DNA from: Mesostigma viride
Taxonomy: Eukaryota; Streptophyta; Mesostigmatophyceae; Mesostigmatales; Mesostigmataceae
NCBI GenBank assembly: GCA_009746045.1
Contig: RPFO01000065.1
Coordinates: 7,292,362-7,356,361, forward strand
DNA: 64,000 bases
Reading direction: 5' to 3'
Part shown: positions 60,675-64,000 of the stretch, piece by piece
Layout of the letters: each line of letters begins with the position of its first letter
Numbering within the stretch: the stretch's first letter is position 1
Notes under the pieces: generated by a model
Database searches by the model: none
Told to the model about the DNA's origin: nothing
The model's input: the letters and a program-made list of their open reading frames with translations, nothing else
Position numbers and translations under genes: made by a program

Positions 60675-62264
60675 TGCGGGCACCCCAATTTAGGCAAAAC
60701 TAGGCATTTCAGGCTATTTTTGGCATACCTGGGTCACCTTAACTGTTATATGGAAGAGCTTTTGACAGATCTGAAAAGTTAGGGCCCGAAAAATACAGAT
60801 GGCTAGGCGTATATGCAGATCTGTTTTTTTATTCCAGATCTGTACGTAAACTCCGACGTAATGCCCTTACGTCTTCGAGACTCGTCCCGGGCCATGCATG
60901 CGGGCGGTGCGGCACAAATACCTGCAAATTAGCCAAAATTAGTCAGCCATGGTTTTAAAAGTAAGCTAATGGAATTTTAAGGCATGGTAAAACCAGTCCT
61001 GAAAAGCTAGCAGCCCAGTTTTATCGCGTGTAGACTGTTTGCTTTCTCGACATTTTGTTCGGACGCGAGTGCATTATCACGGGAAGCATTACGATTGGTA
61101 CGTGAAGCCTCTGCTCTATGACGGGAAGGCATCTGGCGTTGCTGCAACTGGAATCAGGCCAGTGCCATGTTCGGCACCGTGCACGCGGAAATAAGGCGCC
61201 GTCACGTTAGATAGCACTGCTGAGGACGAGCTGCGCCTGCCTGCTCATAGTTACCGAGTTTTTCTCGCATCGCACTGCATTATTGCTGGCCAGACTTTGC
61301 TGCCTTTATGCCCGACAGATTGGTTCACGAACCGTTTTAATTTGCTGCGTGCGTGGCTCCTGCCCTTCCATGGCAATGTTTGCAATTTCGCACTTTTTCG
61401 TTGTGATTGTTGGCACATACTACACAGCCATGCACATGACATACTGCATGAAGGTCGCAAAGTTAGGTTTAGTTTCTGCTTGTAAATCCTGACGTTATTG
61501 CTTCACACACGCTTCCTTGCAATGAAGGCCCTGGCCGAAGCTCGTTGCTTGCCAAAGCCTTCCTGTGTTGAAGAGCGGTTCTCAGTGGGCACATGACAGA
61601 GACGTTGCCAGGCATTGTAAGATTTCCAACCACACGCTTGTCCTGTAACCATGCAATTCATTCCATTTGCGTTATGAAGCTGGCAGCTTGTGAGCCTGCA
61701 ACCATTAATTGCAGTTTGGCACATGTTACAACAAGAAGGCTCCTTGAATTAAGGCTGCTTTCTCGCTTATTTTTGCTGATGCTACAGGCAACTTTGGACT
61801 TTACACGAACTTGAGTCCCACCCGCATCCAGCCCCCCCAATCATCCATCCACTCCGTCCCTACCCACCCAATTATACCACCGTCTTCCCGCCCACTCTTG
61901 AACTAATCAGCCCAACCCCCCAGCCCAAGACACAGGCAAATGCCCATGTAGCCACCCATGTGCGCGTGCGAAGAGACACTCAACTAGCTAGGCTGCATAT
62001 ACGTGCCATGGGGGCATAACAGGTGCATGGGCGCAGGTGCACATGCAGGCCCGCAGGCATGCACACAAGCAGGCAGACAGGCTGACAGATGGGTGGGCAG
62101 TAGGCGGGTGGCAGACTTGCAGGCGGGCAGGCGGGAGGATGGGCAGAACGTTGGGTGGACAGGCGAGTAAGAAGGTCGTTGGGTCCAAGCAACCAGTTTA
62201 TTGGTGATGGATTAATGTATGTGGCGCATGTGTGCAAGTCTGCCTGTGTTTGTGTGGGATTGTA
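60675..62264. other. No convincing gene
   Basis: Contains unique sequence. At 61785-61815, CAACTTTGGACTTTACACGA resembles the start of the exon at 51650, just after an AG. CCCACCC-rich DNA follows to 61930. Confidence 0.4.
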
Positions 62265-62975
62265 TGCATGTGCACGTGTGCTCGTGGGTGTGTGCACATT
62301 TGTGTGCATGTGTGTTCTGACGACGATGTGTGTGTTAGTGTGTGCGCATGTGTTAGCGTGCATGTGCGCACGTGGGTGTGTGCATGTGTGCATGTGTGCA
62401 TGTGTGCGTGTGTGCGTGTGTGCGTGTGTGCATGTGTGCATGTGTGCGTGTGTGCGTGTGTGCGTGTGTGCATGTGTGCGTGTGTGCGTGTGTGCATGTG
62501 TGCATGTGTGCGTGTGTGCGTGTGTGCGTGTGTGCGTGTGTGCGTGTGTGCGTGTGTGCGTGTGTGCGTGTGTGCGTGTGTGCGTGTGTGCGTGTGTGCG
62601 TGTGTGCGTGTGTGCATGTGTGCGTGTGTGCGTGTGTGCGTGTGTGCATGTGTGCATGTGTGCGTGTGTGCGTGTGTGCGTGTGCTAGTGTGCGTGTGTG
62701 CGTGTGTGCGTGTGCTAGTGTGCGTGTGTGCGTGTGTGCGTGTGTGCGTGTGTGCGTGTGTGCGTGTGTGCATGCGTGCATGTGTGCATGTGTGCATGTG
62801 TGCATGTGTGCATGTGTGCATGTGTGCATGTGTGCATGTGTGTATGTGTGTGCGTGTGTGCATGTGTGTGTGAACATTTGTGTGCATGTGTAGTACGTGG
62901 GCGTGTGGGCGTGTGTGTGTGAACATTTGTGTGCATGTGCAGTATGTGGGCGTGTGTGTGTGTGCATGTGTGTGT
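62265..62975. repeat. (TGTGCG/TGTGCA)n hexanucleotide array
   Basis: About 0.7 kb of TGTGYR hexamers, mostly TGTGCG alternating irregularly with TGTGCA, with a few CTAG interruptions near 62686 and 62714. All long frames across it are repeat artefacts. Alternating purine-pyrimidine DNA of this type can adopt Z form. Confidence 0.96.
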
Positions 62976-64000
62976 GCTGGGGGGTAGGATGGATAGGGAA
63001 AACAAAGAGTGAAAAATGCAAGGTGTGGGGGAGTTCAATGTTTCACCTCGCGGCAAAAGTCATTGTGCCTGCCGCGTGTATTGACAAGCAGCTGTGGGCA
63101 CGGTTGCAGCAAGTGAGTACACGCCAAGGGCCTAGACGGTTCATGCACTAGCACACAGCCAGTGGGACGAAACATCTGCACATATAACTTGGGTTCATCA
63201 ATTCTGCACATTACCGGCTTGGGTTCATCAACTGAATTCTGCACCTTACACTTGCATGGCTCATGGTTTCAATCGCTGCTCAATTGACAGAAAATGCACA
63301 GGCCATCAACATTCAGATATGTTAATCCTGAAAAGTGACCTTCCACACCAGGAGAATGAAGGTCGATGCTGCTTTGACGCATGAGCCTAATCCACGTGCT
63401 CTCGGAGGTCTCCACCTCGGCAGGAGCACCTGCAGGCGTCGTGGCTCGCTTACCTCAAGCAATATGCGCATGCTGAAAGCTACCGGGGTCTATGCAGAGT
63501 TACATTATCGGCCCGGACAAAGCACATCTTAAACCTTTCTCGGCAACGAAGCTCTGAGCAGCGCTATATTGTCGTGGCCGGACTTCAATGTCGCCATTAA
63601 AATGTCAAAAGCTGTTTGATTCGTCCAAGGAAAATGCGTGCATGGTAGACAGATAATAAGATGCCCGGGCGTATAGACATGACAAGCAACTGCTTAGATG
63701 GCGCTCCTCGCGTTTTCCCTCGACTCAGTTCGTAATGGCGCCTAATCCAATGCAGCAAATGCACATGGGTGTGACCAGAATACAGAGCCTAGTGCACGCG
63801 GCAATATTGTTTGGTCTGTCGCACAATTGCTGTTGTGTTTGCAATTATTCTGCTCGCTCAGATGCAGGATTAACTTCGGCTTGATTTCTTAATTACCCTC
63901 GTGTGCAGGTCATACGGCTGACATTCCTCTAGCTTTCGTACAGTAGCCATGGCTGAATTTTGCTTCCAGGTACTGAACAAGTGAACACGGCCTGCACCTC
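62976..64000. other. No gene seen
   Basis: Unique sequence. CTTGGGTTCATCAA occurs twice (63189 and 63220) with TTCTGCACXTTAC context. No recognised product. Confidence 0.45.

Overview
This is eukaryotic nuclear DNA: the genes have spliceosomal introns, the intergenic sequence is large and full of transposons, and there are very long simple-sequence arrays. No operons, Shine-Dalgarno sites or rRNA are visible. A multi-exon gene of the plant At4g15545 type and a gag-only LTR element primed next to a TGGTATC site point to the green lineage. My guess is a repeat-rich green alga (for example a prasinophyte such as Cymbomonas). That is inference, not proof.

Layout. 0-2 kb: a CT tract and two minisatellites. 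4.3-8.4 kb: a multi-exon gene for a DDE-like transposase of an unfamiliar type. Its introns share a palindromic GC motif with a 230-bp tandem repeat just upstream. 9.2-9.8 kb: a decayed retroelement end. 12.45-18.97 kb (minus): an At4g15545-like coiled-coil protein gene, rebuilt from seven exons whose phases fit. 20.55-21.98 kb (plus): an intact, apparently intronless GT8-type glycosyltransferase, with a MITE and a repeat cluster in the 5' region. These two divergent genes look like the host genes of the window.

22-36 kb and 51.8-57.6 kb: a family of DNA transposons with TTAA ends (copies 22231-24884, 33631-36288 and 52640-57339, plus an older copy split into 51825-52639 and 57340-57590). All three main copies carry an E2F-like palindrome just inside the left end. 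One copy carries a PHD-finger ORF. The split copy was interrupted at a TTAA by the 52640-57339 copy, which was itself interrupted by a gag-only LTR retrotransposon (52788-55552; 744-bp LTRs with no difference seen, 5-bp target duplication). Between 23.4 and 33.6 kb lies a cluster of ORF1-only, L1-ORF1p-like elements with conserved 3' tails ending in (TAAT)n, rearranged into two large inverted repeats.

36.4-50 kb: an RT fragment cut by a 2.85-kb (GTGA)n array, then a 1-kb (GGGT)n array, two foldback blocks built from the word CTGAGA, a TTGTCA-word block, an 82-bp-arm hairpin, a 184-bp satellite and a 1.3-kb chain of three tetranucleotide arrays. 50.9-51.65 kb (minus): an orphan ORF. 58.1-60.7 kb: a 5'-truncated LINE with RT and zinc-knuckle remains. 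62.3-63.0 kb: a TGTGCR hexanucleotide array.

The main candidates for something undescribed are the transposase gene with introner-like repeats, the E2F-bearing TTAA transposon family with its three-level nest, the ORF1-only elements, and the word-built foldback blocks. All assignments come from reading the sequence. No database search was run.
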